From positions 1,364,001-1,428,000 of the forward strand of contig NZ_CP125947.1 in assembly GCF_030064165.1 (NCBI RefSeq): DNA of 64,000 bases, read 5' to 3'. Under the pieces are notes generated by a model. It was not told the origin of the DNA. It worked only from the letters and a program-made list of their open reading frames with translations, and did not search any database. Below, piece after piece: positions 54,393-64,000 of the stretch (position 1 is the first letter of the stretch; every line of letters begins with the position of its first letter). This DNA is from Comamonas resistens (GTDB lineage Bacteria > Pseudomonadota > Gammaproteobacteria > Burkholderiales > Burkholderiaceae_C). Both the position numbers and the translations under genes were made by a program.

Positions 54393-54431
54393 TAGCAGGA
54401 ATCGGCATGGTACCGATTGTGCAGCTTGACT

Positions 54432-56852
<2,421 letters not shown>

Positions 56853-57106
56853 GAACACCTCTCACGGTACGAACACACACAAACACACAAAGGAAAACGG
56901 AATATGCAAACAAACGCCACGCATGCTGGCGCGCAATCAGGCCGGGCCTGATCAGAATGAGCAAGAAGCTCCTGGGCAAGATATTGGGGCGATCATTTGG
57001 TGTGCAGTCCTTGCGGAAATTGGGCCATGCAGTTGCTGCCATCACGTGATTCCTTCACGGGGCCCTGGCCGGAGGTGCTGCTGTCGCTCTTGCCTCTAAC
57101 CTTTAA

Positions 57107-57131
57107 ATTATACCTTTTAATCAGATGTCAA
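57107..57131 (-). promoter_or_regulatory. Candidate internal rpoD promoter overlapping the dnaG stop
   Basis: Minus-strand TTGACA (57126-57131) and TATAAT (57107-57112), both perfect consensus hexamers, lie only 13 bases apart. The first overlaps the dnaG stop. Spacing is too short for normal use, so TATAAT may pair with a different -35 or act as an extended element. An independent promoter for rpoD within the operon is known in other bacteria. Confidence 0.45.
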
Positions 57132-59110
57132 GAGCTGGCACTCATAATTACAGATAATTTTTTTCGTCTTTCCTGAAATTCAATGTAGCGCCTTGCTGCA
57201 GTTGGATCTGTTGCTATTTCTTTAAGGGCTTTTCCTTCTTCGCGCTTCAGATGCTCCACCAAAATCAGGTTCAGGGTGCCACGCAGCTCACGGCGCAACT
57301 CCTCGACTTCGCCTTCGGGCGTGGCATGAGCACCATTCATCAGCTTGCTGGCCAGGGCCTCGCAAGCAGCGCCTTGCATCTGTTCGCGCAGAACCGCCCA
57401 GGAACGGGGGCCTGATTCAGTAAATTGGGCTTCCAGCCAGCGAAACAAGGGCGCATGGCTGCTGTTGCAGCTCGCCAGCGCATCGAAGTCCTCATGGGTC
57501 ATTTCTTCCATGAACTCCATATGGCACATCAGCATGCGGGCTGCCTGATCTTCCCGGCTCACGGGCGTGGGGCGGGGGCCCAGAGGTGGAGGAGTCCAGT
57601 CTTCGCCTTTTTTGCCCCAGGGCTTGCGCTGGCGGTTGCTGAACTCGAGCCGTCTGCGCCAGCTGCCGCCGTCCTGTGGCGGGTGAGCAGCCGGGGTGCC
57701 GGGCATCTCCCATTCCGGCGCGCTGTCCCAGCTCTGGGGATGTGCATCCCACTCGGGCGCCTGATTGTCGGGGGCCGCGGGGGCGCGTCGTGCAATGGGA
57801 GCGGTACGTGCCGCTTCCTGGGCCCAGATGTCGGAGAGGTCGCGGGTGTCGAGCTGTGCCAGAGAGGCAATCTCGGACAGCAACTGGCGCTTGAGCGCGC
57901 CATCAGGCAGCAGCGACCACAGCGGCCTGGCGTTGCTGGCCATATGGGCACGGCCCTCGGTCTGGCCCAGGTCGCAGCCCTCGCTGGCCGCTTCTATGAG
58001 AAAGCGGCTCAGCGGTGTGGCATCGCCTACATAGCGGGAGAAGGCTTCGGGGCCGAACTCGCGGATAAAGCTGTCCGGGTCATGCTCGGATGGCAGAAAC
58101 AGAAACTTGATGGAGCGAGTGTCCGTGGCCAGGGGCAGGGCGGCATCGAGCGCCTTGCGCGCCGCGCGCCGGCCCGCGCCGTCGCCGTCAAAGCTGAAGA
58201 CCACGGCGTCGGTGAAGCGAAACAGCTTTTGCACATGTTCTGGCGTGCAGGCCGTACCCAGTGTGGCCACGGCATTGGCAAAGCCCAGCTGCGCCAGTGC
58301 CACCACGTCCATATAGCCCTCGGTGACCAGGGCATAGCCCATGTCGCGCAGCGCCTGGCGGGCTTCATAAAGGCCGTAGAGCTCGCGGCCCTTGTGAAAG
58401 ACCGGGGTTTCTGGGGAATTCAGGTATTTGGGCTTTTCATCGCCAAACACGCGCCCGCCAAAACCTATGCATTCGCCTTTGACATTGCGAATGGGAAACA
58501 TCAGCCGGTCGCGGAAGCGGTCATAGCGGCGGCTGTCTTCTTCGCCGACGATGATCAGCCCGCATTCCTCAAGTTGCGGGTTGTCGTACTCGGCAAACAC
58601 GCTGGCCAGGCCATGCCAGCCCGCGGGGGCGTAACCCAGGCCGAAGCGCTTGGAGACTTCGCCCGAGACGCCGCGCTTTTTCAGATATTCGATGGCCTTG
58701 GGCGCCGCCCTTAAATGCTTGCGATAGGACTCGCCGGCTTTTTCCAGCAGGTCGCTCAGGGTCTCGGCCTTCTGCTTTTGCTGGGCCTGGCGTTGGCGCT
58801 CGGCAGGGCTGATGTCGTCTTGCGGCACTTGCAGGCCGCATTGATTGGCAAGCTCCTGCACGGCCTCGACAAAGCCCATGCCGGCATGCTCCATCAGAAA
58901 GCCGATGGCGTTGCCGTTCTTGCCGCAGCCAAAGCAGTGAAAAAACTGCTTGCTGGGGCTGACAGTGAAGGAGGGCGACTTCTCGCTGTGGAACGGGCAC
59001 AGGCCCATGAAGTTGGCGCCGCCCTTTTTGAGCTGCACATAGCGACCCACGATGTCGACCACGTCGACGCGGGACAGCAACTCTTGGATAAACGATTGGG
59101 GAATGGCCAC
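57128..59110 (-). CDS. dnaG: DNA primase DnaG
   Basis: Synthesises RNA primers at the replication fork; 660 residues. The zinc ribbon has Cys38, His41, Cys59 and Cys62. The RNA polymerase core has YLNSPETPVFHKGRELYG, and TOPRIM has the acidic Glu of TEGYMDV plus FSFDGDGAGRRAA. The helicase-binding C-terminal part follows a Pro/Trp-rich linker (about 430-530). Start is the GTG at 59110; earlier in-frame starts run through the structured RNA and its terminator and are rejected. No strong ribosome site is seen. rpoD follows 275 bases downstream. Confidence 0.95.
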   Translation of the reverse strand: MAIPQSFIQELLSRVDVVDIVGRYVQLKKGGANFMGLCPFHSEKSPSFTVSPSKQFFHCFGCGKNGNAIGFLMEHAGMGFVEAVQELANQCGLQVPQDDISPAERQRQAQQKQKAETLSDLLEKAGESYRKHLRAAPKAIEYLKKRGVSGEVSKRFGLGYAPAGWHGLASVFAEYDNPQLEECGLIIVGEEDSRRYDRFRDRLMFPIRNVKGECIGFGGRVFGDEKPKYLNSPETPVFHKGRELYGLYEARQALRDMGYALVTEGYMDVVALAQLGFANAVATLGTACTPEHVQKLFRFTDAVVFSFDGDGAGRRAARKALDAALPLATDTRSIKFLFLPSEHDPDSFIREFGPEAFSRYVGDATPLSRFLIEAASEGCDLGQTEGRAHMASNARPLWSLLPDGALKRQLLSEIASLAQLDTRDLSDIWAQEAARTAPIARRAPAAPDNQAPEWDAHPQSWDSAPEWEMPGTPAAHPPQDGGSWRRRLEFSNRQRKPWGKKGEDWTPPPLGPRPTPVSREDQAARMLMCHMEFMEEMTHEDFDALASCNSSHAPLFRWLEAQFTESGPRSWAVLREQMQGAACEALASKLMNGAHATPEGEVEELRRELRGTLNLILVEHLKREEGKALKEIATDPTAARRYIEFQERRKKLSVIMSASS

Positions 59111-59151
59111 CCGCGTATTTTGCCTTGATGAGCAATCCCCGGGCGGCAGGC

Positions 59152-59181
59152 AAAAAAAAGCCTGCACCCTTGGGTGCAGGC
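59152..59181 (-). terminator. Intrinsic terminator ending the putative RNA upstream of dnaG
   Basis: A perfect ten-base stem (arms GCCTGCACCC and GGGTGCAGGC, two-base loop) followed on the minus strand by eight T. It is 42 bases upstream of the dnaG GTG. Confidence 0.9.
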
Positions 59182-59326
59182 CTGGTCTCCGGTTGTCTGG
59201 ATCTTGTCCAGACGCTCCTCTAAAACGTCTCCTCCTCCACACCATCCTGAGAGATTCAGGCCGGGCTCCGTGCGGGGAGGGAACCCGACATGTCTGCCTG
59301 TGCAGGCAGTCATCGTCTCAAGACAT
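59152..59326 (-). ncRNA. Probable structured RNA with its own terminator upstream of dnaG
   Basis: About 175 nucleotides on the minus strand fold into successive hairpins. First comes a CGGGTTCC/GGAGCCCG stem with a C-rich loop CTCCCCGCAC, then CCTGA/TCAGG, a G-rich GGAGGAGGAG segment, AGACG/CGTCT, and GTCTGGA/TCCAGAC. It ends in a strong terminator. TAGAAT at 59333-59338 is a fair -10, with a poor -35. It could be a small regulatory RNA or a leader that attenuates dnaG. It does not match glycine, TPP, cobalamin or 6S patterns that I can recall. Confidence 0.5.
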
Positions 59327-59688
59327 ATGCGCATTCTAAGATTGATTCGCGGCTCTTTGCATTGCCATGTCAGATAAATGATGTCTTATAGATGACTTGC
59401 ATGAAAAGAGAGCATGGATGCCTGCGAGGGTGAGCATGATCTTGTTCTCAAGCCTATGTTTTTAATGGATTTAATGCTTTTTCAGAAACTGCTGAAATGA
59501 TTGCCGGTGAGCAATGCCCCTGTGGGGTACTTTGCTTTTGCCCGCGAGAGTGGAGCCGGCTCTCAGGGAATCAGAGGCTTGATGCAGATCAGTGACTTGC
59601 GCGCCTGTTCCGTGAACAACTGGGGAATCCGCTGGGTTGTAAGCCTGCTGTTCAGCAAACTGCGTTAGAAAAGCTGCAGGAGACAAAT
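59327..59688. other. Intergenic region between the putative RNA and the acyl-CoA ligase
   Basis: 362 bases with no credible gene. The left edge would hold the promoter of the minus-strand RNA (TAGAAT on the minus strand at 59333-59338). The rest is moderately AT-rich and presumably carries the promoter of the acyl-CoA ligase, but I could not place it. Confidence 0.4.
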
Positions 59689-61335
59689 ATGACGAGTTCT
59701 TACGACCTGCACCTGAACCCCAATACCGCCAACTATGCGGCACTGACCCCTTTGCATTTCATTGCGCGCACGGCCGAGGTCTATCCCGAGCGCCTAGCCA
59801 TCGTCCATGGCGACCTGCGCCAGAGCTGGGGCCAGACCTATGTGCGCTGTCGCCAGCTGGCCAGCAGCCTGCAGAAAATCGGCATTGGCAAGAACGACAC
59901 CGTGGCCGTGATGCTGCCCAACACGCCGCCCATGGTGGAGGCGCATTTTGGCGTACCCATGTCGGGTGCGGTGCTCAACACGCTCAATACCCGGCTGGAT
60001 GCCGAAACCCTGGCCTTCATGCTGGATCACGGCGAAGCCAAGGCGCTGATCGTGGACCCGGAGTTCACGGCCGTGATGGCCAAGGCGTTGAAGCTGCGCA
60101 AGAGCGGCAAGACCATTCATGTGATTCAGGTCGAAGACGCCGTCTACGGCGCAGCCGCCGAGCAGATTGGAACCATCGACTACGAAAGCTTTGTGGCCCA
60201 GGGCGATGCAGATTTCGACTGGCAGCCGCCTGTCAACGAGTGGGATGCCATTGCGCTGAACTACACCAGCGGCACCACGGGCAACCCCAAGGGCGTGGTT
60301 TACCACCACCGCGGCGCGCACAACAATGCCATCAGCAATGTGCTGGAGTGGGACATGCCCAAGCATGCCGTCTATCTATGGACGCTGCCCATGTTCCATT
60401 GCAATGGCTGGTGCTTCCCCTGGACGGTGGCGGCGCGTGCAGCGGTGAACGTCTGCCTGCGCCGGGTGGATGCGCAGGCGATCTTTGACGCCATCCGCAA
60501 TCATGGCGTGACGCATTACTGCGGTGCGCCCATCGTGCACAGCCTGCTGGTCAATGCGCCGGCTGCGATGAAGGAGGGGGTGCCCATGGGTGTCAAGGCC
60601 ATGGTGGCGGGGGCCGCGCCACCGGCCTCGATGATCGAAGGCATGGAAGCCATGGGCTTTGACATCACCCATGTCTACGGCCTGACCGAGACCTATGGTC
60701 CGGCCACGGTCTGCGCCAAGCACGAGAGCTGGAATGCACTCGATATCGGCGAGCGCGCACGCCTCAATTCGCGTCAGGGCGTGCGCTACCATCTGCAGCG
60801 CTCGGCGGCGGTGCTGGACCCCGAGACCATGCAGCCCGTGCCGCACGACGGCCAGACCATGGGCGAGATCATGTTCCAGGGCAATATCGCCATGAAGGGC
60901 TATCTCAAGAACCCGCAGGCGACGGACGAGGCTTTCCGTGGCGGCTGGTTCCATAGCGGCGACCTGGCGGTGCAGCACCCCGATGGCTATATCCAGATCA
61001 AGGACCGCAGCAAGGACATCATCATCTCGGGCGGCGAAAACATTTCTTCCATCGAGGTTGAAGATGTGCTGTACCGCCATCCTGCAGTGCTGGCCGCTGC
61101 CGTGGTGGCCAAGCCCGACCTCAAGTGGGGCGAGACGCCTTGCGCTTTTGTGGAGCTCAAGGCCGGCGCCGAAACCACGGCAGAGGACATCATTGCCCAC
61201 TGCAAAAAGCATCTGGCTGGCTACAAGGTGCCGCGCAATGTGGTGTTTGGCGAGCTGCCCAAGACCAGCACGGGCAAGATCCAGAAGTTCGAGCTGCGCA
61301 AACAGGCGGGTGAAAACTCGGCTCCTACCGTCTGA
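59689..61335 (+). CDS. Acyl-CoA synthetase (AMP-forming), medium/long-chain or DmdB-like
   Basis: An ANL-superfamily adenylating enzyme of 548 residues that activates a carboxylic acid to its CoA thioester. Core motifs: A3 YTSGTTGNPKGVVYHHRG (about residue 190), HCNGWCFPW, A5 YGLTETYGPA, A7 GWFHSGDLAV, A8 DRSKDIIISGGENISSIEVE and the C-terminal catalytic lysine in PKTSTGKIQKFELR. The active-site W and TETYGP match the group that includes methylthiopropionyl-CoA ligase and plant-like medium-chain enzymes. The ATG at 59689 has GGAG upstream. It stands alone. Confidence 0.9.
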   Translation: MTSSYDLHLNPNTANYAALTPLHFIARTAEVYPERLAIVHGDLRQSWGQTYVRCRQLASSLQKIGIGKNDTVAVMLPNTPPMVEAHFGVPMSGAVLNTLNTRLDAETLAFMLDHGEAKALIVDPEFTAVMAKALKLRKSGKTIHVIQVEDAVYGAAAEQIGTIDYESFVAQGDADFDWQPPVNEWDAIALNYTSGTTGNPKGVVYHHRGAHNNAISNVLEWDMPKHAVYLWTLPMFHCNGWCFPWTVAARAAVNVCLRRVDAQAIFDAIRNHGVTHYCGAPIVHSLLVNAPAAMKEGVPMGVKAMVAGAAPPASMIEGMEAMGFDITHVYGLTETYGPATVCAKHESWNALDIGERARLNSRQGVRYHLQRSAAVLDPETMQPVPHDGQTMGEIMFQGNIAMKGYLKNPQATDEAFRGGWFHSGDLAVQHPDGYIQIKDRSKDIIISGGENISSIEVEDVLYRHPAVLAAAVVAKPDLKWGETPCAFVELKAGAETTAEDIIAHCKKHLAGYKVPRNVVFGELPKTSTGKIQKFELRKQAGENSAPTV

Positions 61336-61489
61336 GCCGGACACTGTTTGCCCCATGAGAAGTCCGAGTCGTCAAGGCTTGGGCTTTTTATTTCATAGCT
61401 GCTTGCGCACATTATTCATAGAGTTTCAAGGGATTCATGGCCAAAATCTATGAATACCAAGCGCAAGCAGCTCTGCTTTGAATAGCGTA

Positions 61490-62305
61490 TCAAACAGTGC
61501 CAGCCTGTTCAGGCTTTATGCGCTGCCAGCCTTCGGGCGTCACGCGCAGCACCTCGGCGCGGTGTATGTCTCCATCAATATGCCAGTCGCTGAGCACGAT
61601 GCGCCACTGCTCGTTGCCCAGCGCATGGTCGGCAGGCTGATGAGTATGGCCATGAATCAGCCAGGGCGCTTGCGCCGCCTGCATCCAGGTGGCGCTCATC
61701 TGCGCATCGGCATCCGCGTAGGGCGTGTCGCTTTGCTTGCGTTGCTCGCTTTCGCTTCTGGCGGATTTGCCAATCGCGCGGCGTATGGTCAGTGGCTGGG
61801 CCAGCAACTGCTGCTGCCAGGCGGCCGAGCGTGAGACCGCGCGAAACTGCTGGTACTCCACATCGTCCAGGCACAGCGCATCGCCATGGCTGAGCAAGAT
61901 GTTCGGGCCGGCCCAGTGCAGCACCGTCGGGTCGGACAAGCCTGTCATGCCGCTGCGGCGCAGAAATGCTTGACCGGCCAGAAAGTCGCGGTTGCCGACC
62001 ATGAAGAACAGCGGGCGCTGCTGCGCCGCCTCGCGTAGCACAGCAGCGCATTCGGCTTCAAAGCTGCCGGACTCATCCAGAGCATCGTCACCCACCCAGA
62101 CTTCAAACAGATCGCCGAGCATAAAGATGGCGTCGGCGCTGCTGCGCGCCAGATAGTCACGCCAGGCTTCAACCGTCTGTGGCTCCGAAGGCTGCAGATG
62201 CAGATCGGAAATAAAGTCGATAGCCCGCCAGTCGGGTGCGCCTTGCAACTGCGCCACCTGAGGGGCAGCCGTACGGGGATCTGAATGAACGGTGGATTCA
62301 GTCAT
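61490..62305 (-). CDS. lpxH: UDP-2,3-diacylglucosamine diphosphatase LpxH
   Basis: Hydrolyses UDP-2,3-diacylglucosamine to lipid X in lipid A synthesis; peripheral inner-membrane metallophosphoesterase, 271 residues. All metal motifs are present: ISDLHL, GDLFEVWVGDD, GNRDF, SHGDALCLDD and the late HGHTH. An N-terminal extension of about 25 residues precedes the core. ppiB ends 135 bases upstream with a palindromic repeat between. The lpxH-ppiB-ppiA cluster order is common in Burkholderiales. Confidence 0.93.
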   Translation of the reverse strand: MTESTVHSDPRTAAPQVAQLQGAPDWRAIDFISDLHLQPSEPQTVEAWRDYLARSSADAIFMLGDLFEVWVGDDALDESGSFEAECAAVLREAAQQRPLFFMVGNRDFLAGQAFLRRSGMTGLSDPTVLHWAGPNILLSHGDALCLDDVEYQQFRAVSRSAAWQQQLLAQPLTIRRAIGKSARSESEQRKQSDTPYADADAQMSATWMQAAQAPWLIHGHTHQPADHALGNEQWRIVLSDWHIDGDIHRAEVLRVTPEGWQRIKPEQAGTV

Positions 62306-62354
62306 TTGAAAAATAAGCGGCTTCTAAAACAACAACGGCCTCGTGCGAGAGACG

Positions 62355-62440
62355 GCAAGCAAGGGCCGCCCCGCAGCGAGGCCGTCGTCCCCCTCCGCGA
62401 AGCAGAGAGGGGGAAGGCGCGTTAGCGCCCCAGGGGGAGA
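62355..62440. repeat. Comamonadaceae palindromic intergenic repeat, copy B
   Basis: About 86 bases with the same block order as 44417-44514: GCCGCCCCGCAGCGA, CCCCCTCCGCGAAGC, AGAGAGGGGGAAGGCGCG and GCGCCCCAGGGGGAG. It abuts the stop codon of ppiB (minus strand), just as copy A abuts the ppsR stop. Confidence 0.75.
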
Positions 62441-62968
62441 TTACAGGGCCACTGCCTTGTCGATCACCACGGCGTCGAAAGGCACGTCGTCATGGAAGCC
62501 CTTGCGCGTGGTGCGCACCTTCTTGATGGCGTCCACGACTTCCTCGCCCTTGACCACCTTGCCGAACACGGCATAGCCCCAGCCCTGGCCGGTGGGGGCG
62601 GTGTGGTTCAGGAAGCCGTTGTCCACGGTGTTGATGAAGAACTGGGCGGTGGCGCTGTGAGGATCGCTGGTACGAGCCATGGCAATGGTGTACTTGTCGT
62701 TCTTCAGGCCGTTCTTGGCTTCGTTTTCGATAGGAGCCTGGGTGTCCTTTTGCTTCATGTCAGCCGCAAAGCCGCCGCCCTGGATCATGAAATTCTTGAT
62801 CACGCGGTGGAAGATGGTGCCGTTGTAGAAGCCGCTGTTCACATAGTTCAGGAAGTTCTCGGTGGACTTGGGGGCGTTCACGGCGTCCAGTTCCAGGGTG
62901 ATCACGCCTTGAGTTGCGGTCTCGGCCACGTTGATGGTCACGTGCAGTTCGACTTGGGGGTTGCTCAT
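62441..62968 (-). CDS. ppiB: Peptidyl-prolyl cis-trans isomerase B (cyclophilin), cytoplasmic
   Basis: A 175-residue cyclophilin without a leader. Active-site residues are visible in [18 protein letters not shown] (catalytic Arg), [12 protein letters not shown] and the [12 protein letters not shown] segment. It is closely related to the adjacent exported PpiA, suggesting an old tandem duplication with one copy losing or gaining a leader. The ATG is at 62968. Confidence 0.92.
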   Translation of the reverse strand: MSNPQVELHVTINVAETATQGVITLELDAVNAPKSTENFLNYVNSGFYNGTIFHRVIKNFMIQGGGFAADMKQKDTQAPIENEAKNGLKNDKYTIAMARTSDPHSATAQFFINTVDNGFLNHTAPTGQGWGYAVFGKVVKGEEVVDAIKKVRTTRKGFHDDVPFDAVVIDKAVAL

Positions 62969-63042
62969 GTCTGTACTTTCTTGAAGTGTGAGAGGGAGGG
63001 GGCGCTGTCATGCATTGCGGCGCCGCCATGGTGGAAGAGGGT

Positions 63043-63627
63043 TTACTTGACCTCGGTCGCCGAGATGATGGTCACGGGCGTCGTAGGCACATTTTGGTGC
63101 ATGCCGCGGTTGCCCGTGGCGACAGCGCGGATTTTGTCCACCACATCCATGCCCTTGATGACCTTGCCGAATACGGCATAACCGTAGCCGTCAGGCTTGG
63201 GGGCGTTCAGCATGTCGTTGTTCACCACATTGATGAAGAACTGTGAAGTGGCCGAATTGGGGTTGCCGGTGCGTGCCATGGCAATCGTGCCGCGGTCGTT
63301 CTTCAGGCCGTTGCTGGCTTCGAGCGGGATGGGCGCGCGAGTGGTTTTTTCCTTCATGTCTGCATCCATGCCGCCGCCCTGGATCATGAAGCCATCGATG
63401 ACGCGGTGGAACACCGTGCCGTCGTAGTGCTTGTCACGCACATATTGCAAGAAATTGGCCGTGCTCTTGGGCGCCTTGGCTTCATTGAGCTCGACCACGA
63501 TGTCGCCCATGCTGGTCTTGAGCTGCACCTTGGACTGCGCCTGGGCAAAACTGGGGGCAGCAAAAATAGTAGCTGTCAGCGCAATGGCTGAAAGGGCTTT
63601 AAGGCTGTTTCGGCGAATTTTCAGCAT
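63043..63627 (-). CDS. ppiA: Peptidyl-prolyl cis-trans isomerase A (cyclophilin), periplasmic
   Basis: A 194-residue cyclophilin with a Sec signal peptide ([21 protein letters not shown]..., cleavage near FAQAQ). The catalytic region [31 protein letters not shown] and [14 protein letters not shown] are intact. The ATG at 63627 has AAGGA upstream; a start ten codons earlier would push the signal peptide inward. ppiB follows 74 bases downstream on the same strand. Confidence 0.92.
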   Translation of the reverse strand: MLKIRRNSLKALSAIALTATIFAAPSFAQAQSKVQLKTSMGDIVVELNEAKAPKSTANFLQYVRDKHYDGTVFHRVIDGFMIQGGGMDADMKEKTTRAPIPLEASNGLKNDRGTIAMARTGNPNSATSQFFINVVNNDMLNAPKPDGYGYAVFGKVIKGMDVVDKIRAVATGNRGMHQNVPTTPVTIISATEVK

Positions 63628-63760
63628 GGTCTCATCCTTGTTGGGAAGCCTGGACATCCATGGAATTATGAAAGTGCAGGCTCGGAGCTGAGGGCGCCAG
63701 CCTGCTTTCGCAAGAGGCGTAACTAGAAATGAAAAGAAACGGAAGCGCAGAGAGCGGGGT

Positions 63761-64000
63761 TTAGTGCTGCGCAGGTGCTGCAGGTGCTAAAGGGGCTGGG
63801 GTGGGCGCCGCAGCTGTCGGCTGCAGCAACTCCTTGAGCTGCTTGAGCTTGGGGTTCAGGGCCGCAGGGCGGCCGCCCTTGGCCCGGGATTGGGCATAGG
63901 CCTGATAAGCCAGGCGCGCATAGATATCGCCCAGGTTTTCGTAGGCCACCGCGTAGTTCGGGTTGTTGCGCACCGCAGACTCCAGTGCTGCGCGGGCTTT
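63761..64000 (-). CDS. TPR-repeat protein, C-terminal end (5' end beyond window)
   Basis: The visible 79 residues hold one tetratricopeptide unit ([31 protein letters not shown], repeat consensus W/L-G-Y-A-F-P replaced by conservative residues) and an Ala/Pro-rich tail ending in histidine. No start lies in the window; the open frame continues across the right edge. TPR proteins upstream of ppiA are usual in Burkholderiales, often next to cysS. A periplasmic scaffold role is likely but cannot be shown here. Confidence 0.75.
   Translation of the reverse strand, partial: KARAALESAVRNNPNYAVAYENLGDIYARLAYQAYAQSRAKGGRPAALNPKLKQLKELLQPTAAAPTPAPLAPAAPAQH

Noticed and set aside
59152..59326. Glycine or TPP riboswitch upstream of dnaG
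   Set aside because: A CTCTCAGG string resembles the glycine aptamer and a GAGA stretch suggests TPP, but the GCCGAAGG core and the TPP core are absent; CTCTCAGG is part of a simple hairpin.

Overview
The window is about 62-65% GC by eye, densely coded, and reads as chromosomal DNA from a betaproteobacterium of the Comamonadaceae, most like Comamonas (C. testosteroni group) or a close relative. The evidence is a p-cresol catabolic operon with the classical pchACXF order, protein sequences typical of Burkholderiales (RpoD, DnaG, ParC/ParE, BamC, AhpC/AhpF), and the GC-rich palindromic intergenic repeats common in Comamonadaceae. I see no tRNA, rRNA, CRISPR array, prophage or complete insertion sequence.

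Layout. 1-3413 (minus): pchF (cut by the window edge), pchX, pchC and pchA, which oxidise p-cresol to 4-hydroxybenzoate, with a divergent AraC-type regulator (3760-4710). 4798-6582: a RoxA-type cupin oxygenase and an Ala/Pro-rich lipoprotein. 6858-8933: dapA-bamC. 9184-14706: a WG-repeat-like protein, a methyltransferase, a membrane protein, an SDR, an unlisted 43-residue membrane protein and an MFS transporter. 15087-20533: parE, a lytic transglycosylase, parC. 20666-24148: a SnoaL-like protein, an ECF sigma factor divergent from a ferritin-like/cytochrome c pair, and two coupled proteins of unknown function. 24182-31050: pdxY, ridA, comEC, and a circularly permuted ATP-grasp/alpha-E pair. 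31119-35704: bfr, ahpC, ahpF and an atypical Nramp transporter. 36163-42838: a Fur-box-preceded, tightly coupled heme uptake operon. 42924-44377: DUF2798 and LysR. 44519-50474: the PEP synthase regulator, ppsA and a two-part sodium/solute symporter. 50600-54285: an unknown protein, FKBP, an HxlR-type regulator, a PanE-like reductase and a Bug/TctC binding protein. 54432-59110: rpoD and dnaG, preceded by a probable structured RNA. 59689-64000: an acyl-CoA ligase, lpxH, ppiB, ppiA and a cut TPR protein.

How genes work together. The pch block joins a cytoplasmic aldehyde dehydrogenase to a periplasmic flavocytochrome. PchX, which has a Tat-like leader, could escort the leaderless flavoprotein. 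The hmu genes form one module: receptor, small unknown, heme utilisation protein, binding protein, permease and ATPase, with 4-base ATGA overlaps throughout from the small gene onward. The bfr-ahpC-ahpF-Nramp stretch is an iron/peroxide/metal neighbourhood. PEP synthase and its regulator sit next to an acetate/pyruvate-type symporter, which suggests growth on small organic acids.

The most unusual structures are: (1) a 75-92 bp miniature element with GACTTACGCAAA terminal inverted repeats in three copies, each 22-37 bases upstream of a start codon; (2) a roughly 175-nt multi-hairpin RNA with its own terminator just upstream of dnaG; (3) a separate 92-bp inverted-repeat element upstream of parE; (4) the ECF/ferritin-like/cytochrome module; (5) the two-gene ATP-grasp/alpha-E system without its usual transglutaminase neighbour.
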